This document shows positions 10,176 to 17,769 of a stretch of 64,000 nt of DNA, piece after piece. The notes under the pieces were generated by a model. It searched no databases. It worked only from the letters and a program-made list of their open reading frames with translations, and was not told the DNA's origin. Position numbers and translations under genes: made by a program. Origin of the DNA: Flagellimonas beolgyonensis (GTDB lineage: Bacteria; Bacteroidota; Bacteroidia; Flavobacteriales; Flavobacteriaceae); the NCBI RefSeq assembly GCF_003992615.1, contig NZ_RZMY01000018.1:288201-352200 (forward strand), given 5' to 3'. Each line of letters starts with the position of its first letter. Within the stretch, counting starts at the first letter, position 1.

Positions 10176-10811
10176 ATGCGCTACGGTTTGCTTTTTATGT
10201 TGCTTTTGGCCATTTCCTGTGGTCAAGGCAAAAAGTACCACGATGAAACTACTTCGGTAAGTACCTCTGGCTTGGTTGCCGACATTGTGGAGTTTCAAGA
10301 AGAGTTGAACGAAAGTTTCCGAGATCCGGATACTTCTCCATTGCCGGATAAATATAGAAAAGACTTTGAGGGGCTCGAATTTTTTGAGCCGGATACCAGC
10401 TATGTAGTTGTTGCCCAATTTGTGCGTACCCCCGATGCCATTCCCTTTATGATGCCAACCACTACCAATAGGGAATCGCCAGAGGTCGTTTATGGGATTG
10501 CCCATTTTATGCTCAATGGAACCGAGCACCAATTAGAGGTGTACCAAAGTCTGGATTTGATGGACCAAGAGGAATATGTGGATTACCTTTTCTTGCCTTT
10601 TTTAGATGAGACAAACGGGGAAGAAACTTATGGAGGTGGTCGTTATATTGATTTAACGATTCCTGAAGGGGATTCAATCGTTATTGATTTCAATAAGGCG
10701 TATAATCCCTATTGTGCCTATAACAAAAAGTACTCCTGCCCTCTAGTGCCAAGGCAAAATTATTTGAGAACTAGGGTGAGAGCAGGAGTGAAAAATTTTA
10801 AAAAAGACTAA
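10176..10811 (+). CDS. DUF1684 family lipoprotein
   Basis: The 211-residue protein has a lipoprotein signal with lipobox LAISC (Cys15). The rest matches the DUF1684 pattern: a hydrophobic strand YVVVAQFVRTPD, GIAHFMLNG, GGGRYIDL, then the signature DFNKAYNPYCAYNKKYSCPL followed by PRQNYLRTRVRAGVKNF. The paired Cys residues in that signature are conserved in the family. The biochemical role of the family is unknown. It should sit in the envelope. It is followed by a terminator and is convergent with the porin gene. Confidence 0.9.
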   Translation: MRYGLLFMLLLAISCGQGKKYHDETTSVSTSGLVADIVEFQEELNESFRDPDTSPLPDKYRKDFEGLEFFEPDTSYVVVAQFVRTPDAIPFMMPTTTNRESPEVVYGIAHFMLNGTEHQLEVYQSLDLMDQEEYVDYLFLPFLDETNGEETYGGGRYIDLTIPEGDSIVIDFNKAYNPYCAYNKKYSCPLVPRQNYLRTRVRAGVKNFKKD

Positions 10812-10850
10812 AAAAAAGCCTTGATCCCGAAGGAAAAAGGCTTTGTTGGT
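10811..10850. terminator. Terminator between DUF1684 gene and porin gene
   Basis: AAAGCCTT (10815-10822) pairs with AAGGCTTT (10837-10844) around a 14-base loop. An A run precedes the stem and serves as the T run for the minus-strand porin gene; the plus-strand T run is short. Confidence 0.7.
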
Positions 10851-10866
10851 GTCCACGCTACAAATT

Positions 10867-11925
10867 CTAGAAAGAGTAGATTGCAGCGAAAAGTACAGAT
10901 GCCAAACTTTTGGTCGGTGCCAGGTCGTTATCGATGAAAGCTTCCTCTGCGGAGCTGTCCAATCTGATTTCAGGCTTCAAGATCAAATCACCAATGGTAG
11001 CACTGCCGGTCAAAGTCAATGCCAATACACTGCCGTCGCCATCAATATCGGAACCGATTCCGGTAGCGTTGCCCAAGAAGTCATTGGTCATGAAATATTC
11101 ACCACGAAGACCAAGGCTGAACGTTTCAGAAACCGCGTATTGTGGATAAAGGGCCACACCGGTAAAAGAACCGCCATCGTCCTCTACGCTGAAATGCGCG
11201 GCATTGATTCCCAAGAAGAATTCTTCGGAAACATCAAATCCACCTGTAAAGTCGATTTCAAAGCTACCTTGACTATACACAAAGTTCAAGAACTGGCCAG
11301 AGTAGCCCAATTGTGCCCCAACGGCATAGTCCCCGGTTGGGTTGAACTCGGTAAGGTCGGTTGGGTTCATAACGGCCAACATGGCAGACCATTCGTTGCC
11401 CAAATCAAAATCGGCCTTTAAACCTGTGTGGCTAAAAGGTCCGTAAGAGAATAGGTAAGAGGTGCTGTAGTTGAAGTTGGATGCGGGAGAGATCACTTCA
11501 TAACCCAAGAAGGTGTTGAAGTTACCAAAGGTCAAGGTCACATCATCACTAACACTCCAGTATACATACAATTGGTTTACAATGTTACCGGTGGCGGAAT
11601 ACATGGGAGAGGCGAAAACTGCATCAGTACCCCGTGGACCGAATACCAAATCGGCAACAAAACCTACTTTTTCACCTTCATAGGCCGCAATTACGTTGGC
11701 CATACCCAAGGAAAAACCGGGTAGGTTGGCAAACGATGATCCAGGAGCAATGGCCTCCTCGTCATTGGGCGCAGTAAGGTTGGCGCGGTAATACGCATCA
11801 ACAGATCCACTTAAGCTAAATTTTGGTTTGGTTTCCTCTTCTTGCGCAAAAGCAGAAATTGATAACAATGAAACCATGGCAATAGCCAAATTTTTTCCGA
11901 AATTTGTTGTTATAATCGTTTTCAT
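10867..11925 (-). CDS. Outer-membrane beta-barrel porin of the ammonium operon
   Basis: The 352-residue protein has a signal peptide (MKTIITTNF... ending ISAFAQ) and then alternating aromatic/hydrophobic strands typical of an outer-membrane barrel, ending in ...VLFAAIYSF with a C-terminal Phe. It resembles the putative beta-barrel porin-2 (OmpL-like) group. It is the third gene after glnB and amtB on the same strand, so it probably lets ammonium or related small solutes through the outer membrane. That role is inferred from position. A stem-loop between amtB and this gene may reduce read-through and set relative expression. Confidence 0.85.
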   Translation of the reverse strand: MKTIITTNFGKNLAIAMVSLLSISAFAQEEETKPKFSLSGSVDAYYRANLTAPNDEEAIAPGSSFANLPGFSLGMANVIAAYEGEKVGFVADLVFGPRGTDAVFASPMYSATGNIVNQLYVYWSVSDDVTLTFGNFNTFLGYEVISPASNFNYSTSYLFSYGPFSHTGLKADFDLGNEWSAMLAVMNPTDLTEFNPTGDYAVGAQLGYSGQFLNFVYSQGSFEIDFTGGFDVSEEFFLGINAAHFSVEDDGGSFTGVALYPQYAVSETFSLGLRGEYFMTNDFLGNATGIGSDIDGDGSVLALTLTGSATIGDLILKPEIRLDSSAEEAFIDNDLAPTKSLASVLFAAIYSF

Positions 11926-11995
11926 ATCATAATCATTTTGAGTTGTCCTTTTGGGACAATTTGTTGTTTAAATTGTGAGTTTGATTGAAAAGGTT

Positions 11996-12036
11996 ACTAA
12001 CGGAGCGTTTGGCAGAACGCTCCGTTTCCTTTTTTG
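11996..12036. terminator. Intercistronic stem-loop between amtB and porin gene
   Basis: AACGGAGCGTT (11999-12009) pairs perfectly with AACGCTCCGTT (12016-12026) around a 6-base loop. The strong T run is on the plus strand, where there is no gene. On the minus strand, used by amtB, the following sequence is only weakly T-rich (AGTAACCTTTTC). It may act as a partial terminator or mRNA-processing/stability element. Confidence 0.6.
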
Positions 12037-12041
12037 TGAGT

Positions 12042-13325
12042 TTAATTGTTTTGTGATGAAATATGTTCTGGGTAGCATTCTACCCCGTGCTCATGAAGGT
12101 CAAGACCATCAATTTCCTCTTCTGCGGAAACACGTAGTCCGATGGTTTTCTTCAGGATGAAAAGTACCACGAATGTGGCCAATGCGGCCCAAACGATATA
12201 GGCAAGGGAGCCATAGGTCTGCACCCAAAGCAATTTACCGCCACCACCGTAGAAAAGGCCACCGTCCAGAGCGAAGAAACCAATCAATACCGTACCCAAG
12301 AATCCACAAACCCCATGTACGGAAATGGCACCCACAGGATCATCGATCTTCAATTTTTTGTCGATGAATTCAATGGACAATACTACAACTACACCGCAAA
12401 TCAATCCAATGGCCAAACTACCAAGTGCGCTAACGGCTCCACATCCGGCCGTAATACCCACCAAGCCGGCCAAAGCACCGTTCAGAGTCATGGAAATATC
12501 CGCTTTACCATACTTGAACCACGTAAAGAATAGTGCGGCGATGGCGCCTGCTGCAGCAGCGAGGTTGGTGTTGATGATCACGCTGGTAGCGCCAACGGTA
12601 TCGTCACCGCCCCAAGCCAATTGGGAACCTCCGTTAAATCCGAACCAGCCCAACCAAAGGATAAATACCCCAAGGGCGCCGAACATCATATTGTGGCCTG
12701 GAATGGCCTGTGCCTTACCGTCCACATATTTTCCAATTCTGGGTCCGACCAAGATGGCGGCAACCAAGGCGGCGGCACCACCTACGGCATGAACCACCGA
12801 TGAACCGGCAAAATCGATGAAACCTGCTGTGTTCAACCAAGCATCGTCATCAAAAGGCCAGTACCAGCTACCGGAAATAGGGTAGATGATGGTTGTTAAA
12901 ACCGCAGAGAATATCAAATACGTTGAAAATTTGGTCCTTCCTGCGATAGCTCCTGATACAATCGTGGCAGCGGTTGCACAGAAAACGGTTTGGAAGAAAA
13001 GGTTGTACCAATCCGATGCGCTGAATAAGAAATACCCTTGATCGGCAGGGCTGGTCCTGAAAAATCCACCGGCAACCACTCCGCTACCGTACATAATGCC
13101 GTAACCTACGGCCCAAAACATGACCGAGCCAATGGCAAGGTCCATAAAGTTTTTCATAATGATGTTACCTGAATTCTTACTACGTGTGAATCCAACTTCC
13201 ACCAATGTGAATCCTGCTTGCATGAAGAAAACCAAAACAGCGGCAATGGTGATCCATAGAGCACCCATATCGCCTGTGATGGCCTCAACAGCTTTATCTA
13301 TTGCTTCTTGTTCTTGTAAAATCAT
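12042..13325 (-). CDS. amtB: Ammonium transporter
   Basis: The 427-residue protein has the eleven-helix Amt profile. The twin pore histidines are His179 (SSVVHAVGG) and His337 (ISVHGVCG), with the signature region NTAGFIDFAGSSVVHAVGG just before the first. The short cytosolic tail ends EEEIDGLDLHEHG, the region that PII contacts. It carries NH3/NH4+ across the inner membrane. There is no cleavable signal peptide; the N-terminus is a short acidic segment. glnB lies 37 bases upstream on the same strand, the classic glnK-amtB coupling, and a porin gene follows. Confidence 0.97.
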   Translation of the reverse strand: MILQEQEAIDKAVEAITGDMGALWITIAAVLVFFMQAGFTLVEVGFTRSKNSGNIIMKNFMDLAIGSVMFWAVGYGIMYGSGVVAGGFFRTSPADQGYFLFSASDWYNLFFQTVFCATAATIVSGAIAGRTKFSTYLIFSAVLTTIIYPISGSWYWPFDDDAWLNTAGFIDFAGSSVVHAVGGAAALVAAILVGPRIGKYVDGKAQAIPGHNMMFGALGVFILWLGWFGFNGGSQLAWGGDDTVGATSVIINTNLAAAAGAIAALFFTWFKYGKADISMTLNGALAGLVGITAGCGAVSALGSLAIGLICGVVVVLSIEFIDKKLKIDDPVGAISVHGVCGFLGTVLIGFFALDGGLFYGGGGKLLWVQTYGSLAYIVWAALATFVVLFILKKTIGLRVSAEEEIDGLDLHEHGVECYPEHISSQNN

Positions 13326-13362
13326 AATCTAATTTTTTGAGTTGTTTTTTGGTTAATCGTTT

Positions 13363-13701
13363 TTAGTTGATTCCGGCGTGGCCGCTTTCCTTGGTTCGGA
13401 TCCTGTAAGCTTCGATCATGTCGGAAACGAAAATTTTTCCATCTCCCACATTACCGGTGGATGCGGTGTCCAATAAAACATTCACGGTTCTTTCCAGGAA
13501 GTCATCGGATACCACGATAACCAAATACCTTCTCTGTATATCACTTGTGCTATACGAAATACCACGATATACATGTCCTTGTTTCTCATTGCCAACCCCT
13601 GTTACGTCCCAGTAACTGAAAAAGTTGACCTCAATTTGATGGAGGGCTTTTTTAACCTCATCAAACTTTGATTTTCTAATAATTGCCTCGACTTTTTTCA
13701 T
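13363..13701 (-). CDS. glnB: P-II family nitrogen regulator with a divergent T-loop
   Basis: The 112-residue trimeric PII protein senses ATP/ADP and 2-oxoglutarate and gates AmtB. Both PII framework motifs are clear: MKKVEAIIRKSKFDEV at the start and TGNVGDGKIFV near 82-92. The T-loop reads GVGNEKQGHVYRGISY. Tyr50 corresponds to the uridylylated Tyr51 of E. coli GlnB, but the usual RQKGHTELYRG stretch is one residue shorter, and the position of the 2-oxoglutarate ligand Gln39 holds Glu. The position of Lys58 is Arg57. Linkage with amtB makes a GlnK-like role likely. A -7 box TATATTTG lies at 13725-13732. Confidence 0.93.
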   Translation of the reverse strand: MKKVEAIIRKSKFDEVKKALHQIEVNFFSYWDVTGVGNEKQGHVYRGISYSTSDIQRRYLVIVVSDDFLERTVNVLLDTASTGNVGDGKIFVSDMIEAYRIRTKESGHAGIN

Positions 13702-13724
13702 AATTAAGTAGTTAATTGATGTGC

Positions 13725-13732
13725 CAAATATA
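13725..13732 (-). promoter_or_regulatory. Putative -7 promoter box of the glnB-amtB-porin operon
   Basis: On the minus strand TATATTTG fits TAnnTTTG, 24 bases upstream of the glnB ATG. A TTG lies 22 bases further upstream, slightly longer than ideal spacing. The box is followed by GGCACATCAATTAA, which only half resembles a sigma-54 -24/-12 site. Confidence 0.5.
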
Positions 13733-13789
13733 TAGGAATTGATAAAAGACCACCCAATTGAAGGGGTTATATGTTTTATTTTTATGGCT

Positions 13790-13822
13790 ATAAAAAAAAT
13801 ACCCCTAAAAATTTAGGGGTAT
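13790..13822 (-). terminator. Terminator downstream of crcB
   Basis: ATACCCCTAAA (13799-13809) pairs with TTTAGGGGTAT (13812-13822), and on the minus strand the stem is followed by eight T residues. It lies about 150 bases beyond the crcB stop, so the crcB transcript would have a long AT-rich 3' region with no frame. Confidence 0.85.
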
Positions 13823-13970
13823 CTGATTTTAAAGAAGTTTTTGTTGTCTTTTTGTTGATTAATATTTAACAATGACGTAAAACGGATGAAGTTTATTCAT
13901 CAAAAAGGTTTTTTTGAATGAATAATGTTTAAGAATTAACAAAAATTAACTGAAAAAATGTAAAATGTAA

Positions 13971-14345
13971 CTAACCCATTTGTTTGGATAGCCAAAGACC
14001 GAGAATAACGGCCAAAACACCTACGATGATACTGGAAACCATATAAATGGCAAGATTAAGGAAGTCTCCATTTTTTAGGAAATGATGCTTTTCAAAGGCA
14101 AATGCGGAAAAGGTGGTGAAGCCGCCACAAAAACCGGTGGCAAGAAATAAGGTGTTGTTGTAGGATAGCACATTGCCTTTTGAAGAAAGTCCAAGTACAA
14201 ACCCAATGAGCAGACAGCCAATAATATTGACTAAAAACGTGCCAACAAAAAAGTTTTGGGATAAAGCATTCATGGGTTTGGAGATAAGAAAGCGCAATAC
14301 GCTACCGAATCCTCCGCCCAAAAAAACAAGAAAGGCCTGTTTCAT
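13971..14345 (-). CDS. crcB: Fluoride channel Fluc/CrcB
   Basis: The 124-residue four-helix membrane protein carries the Fluc signatures GGGFGSVLRF near the N-terminus, GTFLVNIIGC in helix 2 and GFCGGFTTFSAFAFE in helix 3 with the Phe-box residues. It forms a dual-topology dimer that exports fluoride. Only one copy is present here, which fits dual-topology homodimers. No crcB (fluoride) riboswitch consensus is evident upstream; the region immediately upstream holds a 59-codon small gene on the same strand, and the two may be cotranscribed. Confidence 0.95.
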   Translation of the reverse strand: MKQAFLVFLGGGFGSVLRFLISKPMNALSQNFFVGTFLVNIIGCLLIGFVLGLSSKGNVLSYNNTLFLATGFCGGFTTFSAFAFEKHHFLKNGDFLNLAIYMVSSIIVGVLAVILGLWLSKQMG

Positions 14346-14361
14346 CCCCTAAAGGTACAAA

Positions 14362-14541
14362 CTAAACCGCTTCCTTGTATTTGGTTTCCGAAGTCTCTCT
14401 GGGGAGCATTTTGGTAATGGAGCTTCCTGATATTTTTCGAACTTGTTTGGTGTTCCGTTCTTTGGCACCATTGACACTGAAGAGCAATAACACGGCATTG
14501 ACGGCAAGTAAAATGAAAAATAGACTAAGAAATGTGGTCAT
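14362..14541 (-). CDS. Small single-span membrane protein (59 residues) of a tiny-peptide family
   Basis: Reading the minus strand from the ATG at 14541 gives 59 codons ending in TAG. One N-terminal hydrophobic helix starts MTTFLSLFFILLAVNAVLLL and is followed by FSVNGAKERN and a basic, Ser/Thr-rich cytosolic tail. A TACTTTTG -7 box at 14567-14574 sits at a suitable distance, so it is likely expressed. The helix end NAVLLLFSVNGAK closely matches two shorter genes at 34928-35011 and 35085-35171. Function is unknown. The opposite strand in this stretch also has an open frame, but it has no family resemblance. crcB follows 16 bases downstream. Confidence 0.75.
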   Translation of the reverse strand: MTTFLSLFFILLAVNAVLLLFSVNGAKERNTKQVRKISGSSITKMLPRETSETKYKEAV

Positions 14542-14566
14542 TTGTCAAAACTGGTTAGGTTCGATG

Positions 14567-14574
14567 CAAAAGTA
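14567..14574 (-). promoter_or_regulatory. Putative -7 promoter box for the 59-residue membrane protein
   Basis: TACTTTTG on the minus strand matches TAnnTTTG 26 bases upstream of the ATG. A TTTG is found 24 bases further upstream, longer than usual. Confidence 0.5.
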
Positions 14575-14655
14575 CGTATTTTCTTATGTTAAGCGAATCA
14601 AAGTGAACCTAATGTTGTGAATATGAGCATTTTTGTGGTTAACACAATTTACCTG

Positions 14656-14847
14656 TTAATTTTTGAGAAAATGCTTGATCAGGAACAATATAATTATGAA
14701 AGAAATAAACGAAATCAAGATCCATTTTGAAGAACCTTTATAATTGCGTTGGTGCAACTTTTTGTCTTTTTGATACGAAAGAACAATGACAATGACAAAG
14801 GCCACAAAAAAGAGAATGGCAAAAACGAGCTGTCCCGTACTGAACAT
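14656..14847 (-). CDS. Small two-helix membrane protein
   Basis: The 63-residue product has two hydrophobic helices, LVFAILFFVAFVIVIVLSY and WILISFISFIIILFLI, joined by a basic loop (QKDKKLHQRNYKGSSK) that should face the cytosol. No enzymatic motif is visible. The composition and spacing between two well-defined genes support it as real. It is divergent from the MazG-like gene with about 40 bases between starts, so the promoters overlap. Function is unknown. Confidence 0.7.
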   Translation of the reverse strand: MFSTGQLVFAILFFVAFVIVIVLSYQKDKKLHQRNYKGSSKWILISFISFIIILFLIKHFLKN

Positions 14848-14888
14848 ATTTTATATTTTTACGCAAAGCTAAATCAAAAACTTAGGGA

Positions 14889-15275
14889 ATGGAAAGAAAA
14901 ATACGGGCTGTGGAGCTCTTCCACCATTCATTTGGTCTCGGGGTAAACCATGAACCCATAGCTAATTTGGGTGCGGACAAAAACAAATTGCGTTTCGATT
15001 TGATGGACGAGGAAAACCAGGAATACCTTGAGGCGGCCAATAATGGTGATCTAGTGGAGGTGGCCGATGCCTTGGGGGATATGCTCTACATTCTTTGCGG
15101 CACCATTTTGGAGCATGGCATGCAATATAAAATTGAAGAGGTGTTTGAAGAAATCCAACGAAGCAATATGAGTAAGTTGGGCGCCGATGGAAAACCCATT
15201 TATCGAGAAGATGGCAAAGTGTTGAAGGGCCCCAATTATTTTAAACCGGATATCCAATCCATTATGCACAAATAA
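14889..15275 (+). CDS. MazG-like nucleotide pyrophosphohydrolase family protein
   Basis: The 128-residue protein has the all-alpha NTP pyrophosphatase (MazG / phosphoribosyl-ATP pyrophosphohydrolase-like) motifs: the metal-binding acidic pair in LMDEENQEYLEA and the second acidic motif in DLVEVADALGDMLYILCG. Such enzymes hydrolyse nucleoside triphosphates or related substrates to monophosphates with Mg2+. The tail (SKLGADGKPIYREDGKVLKGP) is typical of the stand-alone, phage-and-Bacteroidetes version. It is monocistronic, closed by a strong terminator. Substrate cannot be told from sequence. Confidence 0.88.
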   Translation: MERKIRAVELFHHSFGLGVNHEPIANLGADKNKLRFDLMDEENQEYLEAANNGDLVEVADALGDMLYILCGTILEHGMQYKIEEVFEEIQRSNMSKLGADGKPIYREDGKVLKGPNYFKPDIQSIMHK

Positions 15276-15304
15276 AAAAGCGCACCCATCGGTGCGCTTT
15301 TTTA
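15273..15304. terminator. Bidirectional terminator between mazG-like gene and ilvE
   Basis: AAAAAAGCGCACC pairs with GGTGCGCTTTTTT around a 4-base loop, flanked by A and T runs, so it works on both strands for the two convergent genes. Confidence 0.93.
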
Positions 15305-15324
15305 TTTGAGTACTTACCATAATT

Positions 15325-16392
15325 TTATTCAACAGGATAACGCCAACCGAATTTGTCTTCGGCCCGGTTATATTGGATATCGGTAATTCGCTTTTTCAAC
15401 TGGTCTGCATAACTGTTGGCCACTTCGGGCAGTTCATAGTCCTTGCCGTGGTAACCAAAACCGGAAATGGGTGAAACAACCGCAGCGGTCCCCGCGCCGA
15501 ACATTTCTTTGAGTGTTCCATTATTCGCGGCTTCGACCAATTCATGAACGGAGATTTTGCGCACTTCTGTCTTGATGCCCATGTCGTTGGCAATGTCAAG
15601 AATACTCTTTCTGGTGATACCATCCAGAATACGATCGCTGGTGGGTGCCGTCATCAAGGTGTCGTTTATGCGAACAAATACGTTCATGGCTCCGGCCTCC
15701 TCAATAAATTCATGGGTGTTGTCATCGGTCCAGATTACTTGTTGGTAACCCTTCTCCGCGGCCAATTTGGTAGGGTAGAACTGACCGGCATAGTTACCAC
15801 CCGCCTTGGCGTAACCTACACCGCCGTTTGCAGCACGTGAATAGGTTTCTTCAATAAGCACTTTTACCTTTCCTGAGAAATAAGAACCGGATGGGGCGCA
15901 AGCGATAATGAACTTGTATTCATTGGCAGGGGATGCGTGAAAGCCTTTCCCCGATGCAAACATAAAAGGTCTTATGTATAAGGAACTTCCTGGGTTTTGT
16001 GGTACCCAATCGCTTTCCAAATTAATAAGGGCCAATAAACCATCCATAAAATGGGATTCGGGCAATTCGGGAATGGCAAGTCGTTCAGCAGATTTATTGA
16101 ATCGTTTAAAGTTTTCCAAAGGGCGGAACAACCATACTTTGCCATCCTCATCCTTGTAGGCCTTCATTCCTTCAAAAATGGATTGGCCATAATGGAATAT
16201 TTTAGCGGAAGGATCTAGCGTAATGGGTTGGTAAGGGACAATCTTTGGGGTCATCCACTTCCCATCTTTATAATCGCAGACCAACATGTGGTCAGTGTAC
16301 ACACTTCCAAAAGATAGATTGTCAAAGTCAACATCATGTATTTTGGAATTCTTTACCTTCTCTATTGCTACATTGTTCAACGTTGTTTCCAT
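15325..16392 (-). CDS. ilvE: Branched-chain amino acid aminotransferase
   Basis: The 355-residue fold-type IV PLP enzyme transfers the amino group between Val, Leu or Ile and 2-oxoglutarate, the last step of their synthesis and first step of breakdown. The PLP lysine is Lys196 in GYAKAGGN, and other landmarks are FHYGQSIFEGMKAY, SLYIRPFMFA, EEAGAMNVF and FGAGTAAVVSPI. The longer length and N-terminal extension place it in the mitochondrial-like class II group rather than the E. coli type. It is preceded by a promoter with both boxes and is monocistronic between terminator and promoter. Confidence 0.97.
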   Translation of the reverse strand: METTLNNVAIEKVKNSKIHDVDFDNLSFGSVYTDHMLVCDYKDGKWMTPKIVPYQPITLDPSAKIFHYGQSIFEGMKAYKDEDGKVWLFRPLENFKRFNKSAERLAIPELPESHFMDGLLALINLESDWVPQNPGSSLYIRPFMFASGKGFHASPANEYKFIIACAPSGSYFSGKVKVLIEETYSRAANGGVGYAKAGGNYAGQFYPTKLAAEKGYQQVIWTDDNTHEFIEEAGAMNVFVRINDTLMTAPTSDRILDGITRKSILDIANDMGIKTEVRKISVHELVEAANNGTLKEMFGAGTAAVVSPISGFGYHGKDYELPEVANSYADQLKKRITDIQYNRAEDKFGWRYPVE

Positions 16393-16449
16393 ATGATTAA
16401 CATTTCGAATGTTAAAATTAGCTATTTATTGTTAGTTTTGAGGCATGTA

Positions 16450-16479
16450 CAAATCTAAATATCATACTTAATCTACAAA
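16450..16479 (-). promoter_or_regulatory. Promoter of ilvE (-33 TTTG, -7 TAGATTTG)
   Basis: On the minus strand TTTG (16476-16479) is followed 18 bases later by TAGATTTG (16450-16457), close to the Bacteroidetes primary sigma factor consensus. The box is 58 bases from the ilvE ATG. Confidence 0.7.
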
Positions 16480-16498
16480 CATTTAAATGTTATTAAAA

Positions 16499-16969
16499 AT
16501 GAAGCATTTTAACACTTTTGCTGTTGTATTACTAGTTTTTCTAGGAATGATCTCTTGCAAGGAAGAGACCATGAAAGGGGATTTTTATGGACAAGAGTTC
16601 GAGGTATCCCGAAAAGCCGACAAAACGGCCGAAACGTATACGAACCTTTCCGCCAAGGATTCGGTCCAGACCCAATTGATCGGGGAGATAACCGAAGTCT
16701 GCCAGTCCAAGGGCTGTTGGATGAAAGTAAAATTGGATGCCGATAATGAGGTTTTTGTAAGGTTCAAGGACTATGGTTTCTTTGTGCCAAAAGATGCTGC
16801 GGGTAAAAAAGTGGCCATGAACGGCGCTGCTTTTTTGGAAGAAATGTCGGTGGAGGACCAAAGACATTTTGCAGAGGATGAAGGTGCATCGGAAGATGAG
16901 ATAGCCTTGATCACGGCACCCAAAAAAACCCTTCGTTTTGAGGCAGATGGTGTGTTGATCTCCAACTAA
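16499..16969 (+). CDS. DUF4920 family lipoprotein
   Basis: The 156-residue protein starts at MKHFNTFAVV (an ATG four codons upstream is possible) and has a lipoprotein signal with lipobox GMISC. After a linker comes an OB-like beta domain with the family motif SKGCWMKVKL, then FVRFKDYGFFVPKDAAGK and a C-terminal FEADGVLI strand. The single Cys-Trp in KGCWM is conserved in DUF4920. Function is unknown; an envelope location follows from the lipobox. mnmD starts three bases after its stop, so the pair forms an operon divergent from ilvE. Confidence 0.88.
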   Translation: MKHFNTFAVVLLVFLGMISCKEETMKGDFYGQEFEVSRKADKTAETYTNLSAKDSVQTQLIGEITEVCQSKGCWMKVKLDADNEVFVRFKDYGFFVPKDAAGKKVAMNGAAFLEEMSVEDQRHFAEDEGASEDEIALITAPKKTLRFEADGVLISN

Positions 16970-16971
16970 TT

Positions 16972-17634
16972 TTGAAACGCAGGATCATCGTGACCGGGGA
17001 TGGTTCAAAAACCATCCAAATTGAGGATTGGGACGAACAGTACCACTCCAAGCATGGGGCCGTCCAAGAAGCCTACCATGTGTTTATTGAACACGGATTA
17101 CGATTGTTTGCCGATCAGCGGGTGCATATCCTTGAAATTGGTTTCGGCACAGGCCTGAATGCCCTGATCACTTATTTGGAAGCCCCAAAATTGAATGTTA
17201 CCATCGACTATGTGGGCGTTGAAGCCTTTCCAGTTTCCATGGAAGAAGCGTTGTGCTTGGATTATGGAAAACAATTGGATTTGAAAGGCTCCAATGCGAT
17301 TTTTGAACGTTTGCATAGTTACCCATGGGATGAAAGGTTCGATATTTCCGATGATTTTGTATTGACCAAACAAAAAAAGGATTTCAGGGACATTCAAGAC
17401 CAAAATTTGTTCAACCTCATTTATTTTGATGCTTTTGGTGCCCGTGTGCAGCCTGAATTATGGACCGAAGAAGTTTTTTCCATCATGTTTAAGGCGCTAA
17501 AAAGTGGGGGTGTACTGGTCACCTATGCCGCCAAAGGCAGTGTGCGCAGGGCAATGCAAGCGGTAGGATTTTCAGTTGAACGATTGCCGGGTCCACCAGG
17601 AAAGCGGGAAATGCTTCGCGGAATTAAAGAATGA
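16972..17634 (+). CDS. mnmD: tRNA (5-methylaminomethyl-2-thiouridine)-methyltransferase, MnmD type
   Basis: MnmD methylates nm5s2U34 of certain tRNAs to mnm5s2U using S-adenosylmethionine. The 220-residue protein shows the SAM-binding motif ILEIGFGTGLNAL (about 53-65), the family N-terminus RRIIVTGDGSKTI, NLIYFDAFGARVQPELW and a C-terminal LPGPPGKREML. It has no FAD domain, so it is the stand-alone MnmD form rather than bifunctional MnmC. The start is TTG, three bases after the preceding stop; no in-frame ATG would keep the family N-terminus. Confidence 0.92.
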   Translation: MKRRIIVTGDGSKTIQIEDWDEQYHSKHGAVQEAYHVFIEHGLRLFADQRVHILEIGFGTGLNALITYLEAPKLNVTIDYVGVEAFPVSMEEALCLDYGKQLDLKGSNAIFERLHSYPWDERFDISDDFVLTKQKKDFRDIQDQNLFNLIYFDAFGARVQPELWTEEVFSIMFKALKSGGVLVTYAAKGSVRRAMQAVGFSVERLPGPPGKREMLRGIKE

Positions 17635-17746
17635 ACTTCCCAAAAATTTGTTAACCAATCAATTATGTCCAGTCATAAATTGTTTTAAAGTTTGAACATT
17701 TGTGTTAAACCTAAATTAACGTCTCACAAACGGGGGTCCAATAGAT

Positions 17747-17754
17747 TAAATTTG
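17747..17754 (+). promoter_or_regulatory. Putative -7 promoter box for the epimerase gene
   Basis: TAAATTTG fits TAnnTTTG, 16 bases upstream of the ATG at 17770. No clear -33 box accompanies it. Confidence 0.4.
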
Positions 17755-17769
17755 TGGTAAATTGGTAGT

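Noticed and set aside
13700..13735. A sigma-54 promoter for the glnB-amtB operon: GGCAC followed by ATCAATTAA upstream of glnB, with an NtrC-type gene in the window.
   Set aside because: The -12 element lacks the required GC (TTAA in place of TTGC), while a TATATTTG -7 box fits the housekeeping consensus in the same place.
14375..14620. An 81-codon plus-strand frame over the 59-residue membrane protein gene.
   Set aside because: It has no hydrophobic or family pattern, whereas the minus-strand frame has a membrane helix shared with two paralogues and a promoter box.
13971..14660. A fluoride riboswitch upstream of crcB.
   Set aside because: The 5' side of crcB is occupied by the 59-residue gene and no conserved fluoride-aptamer pseudoknot elements were recognised.
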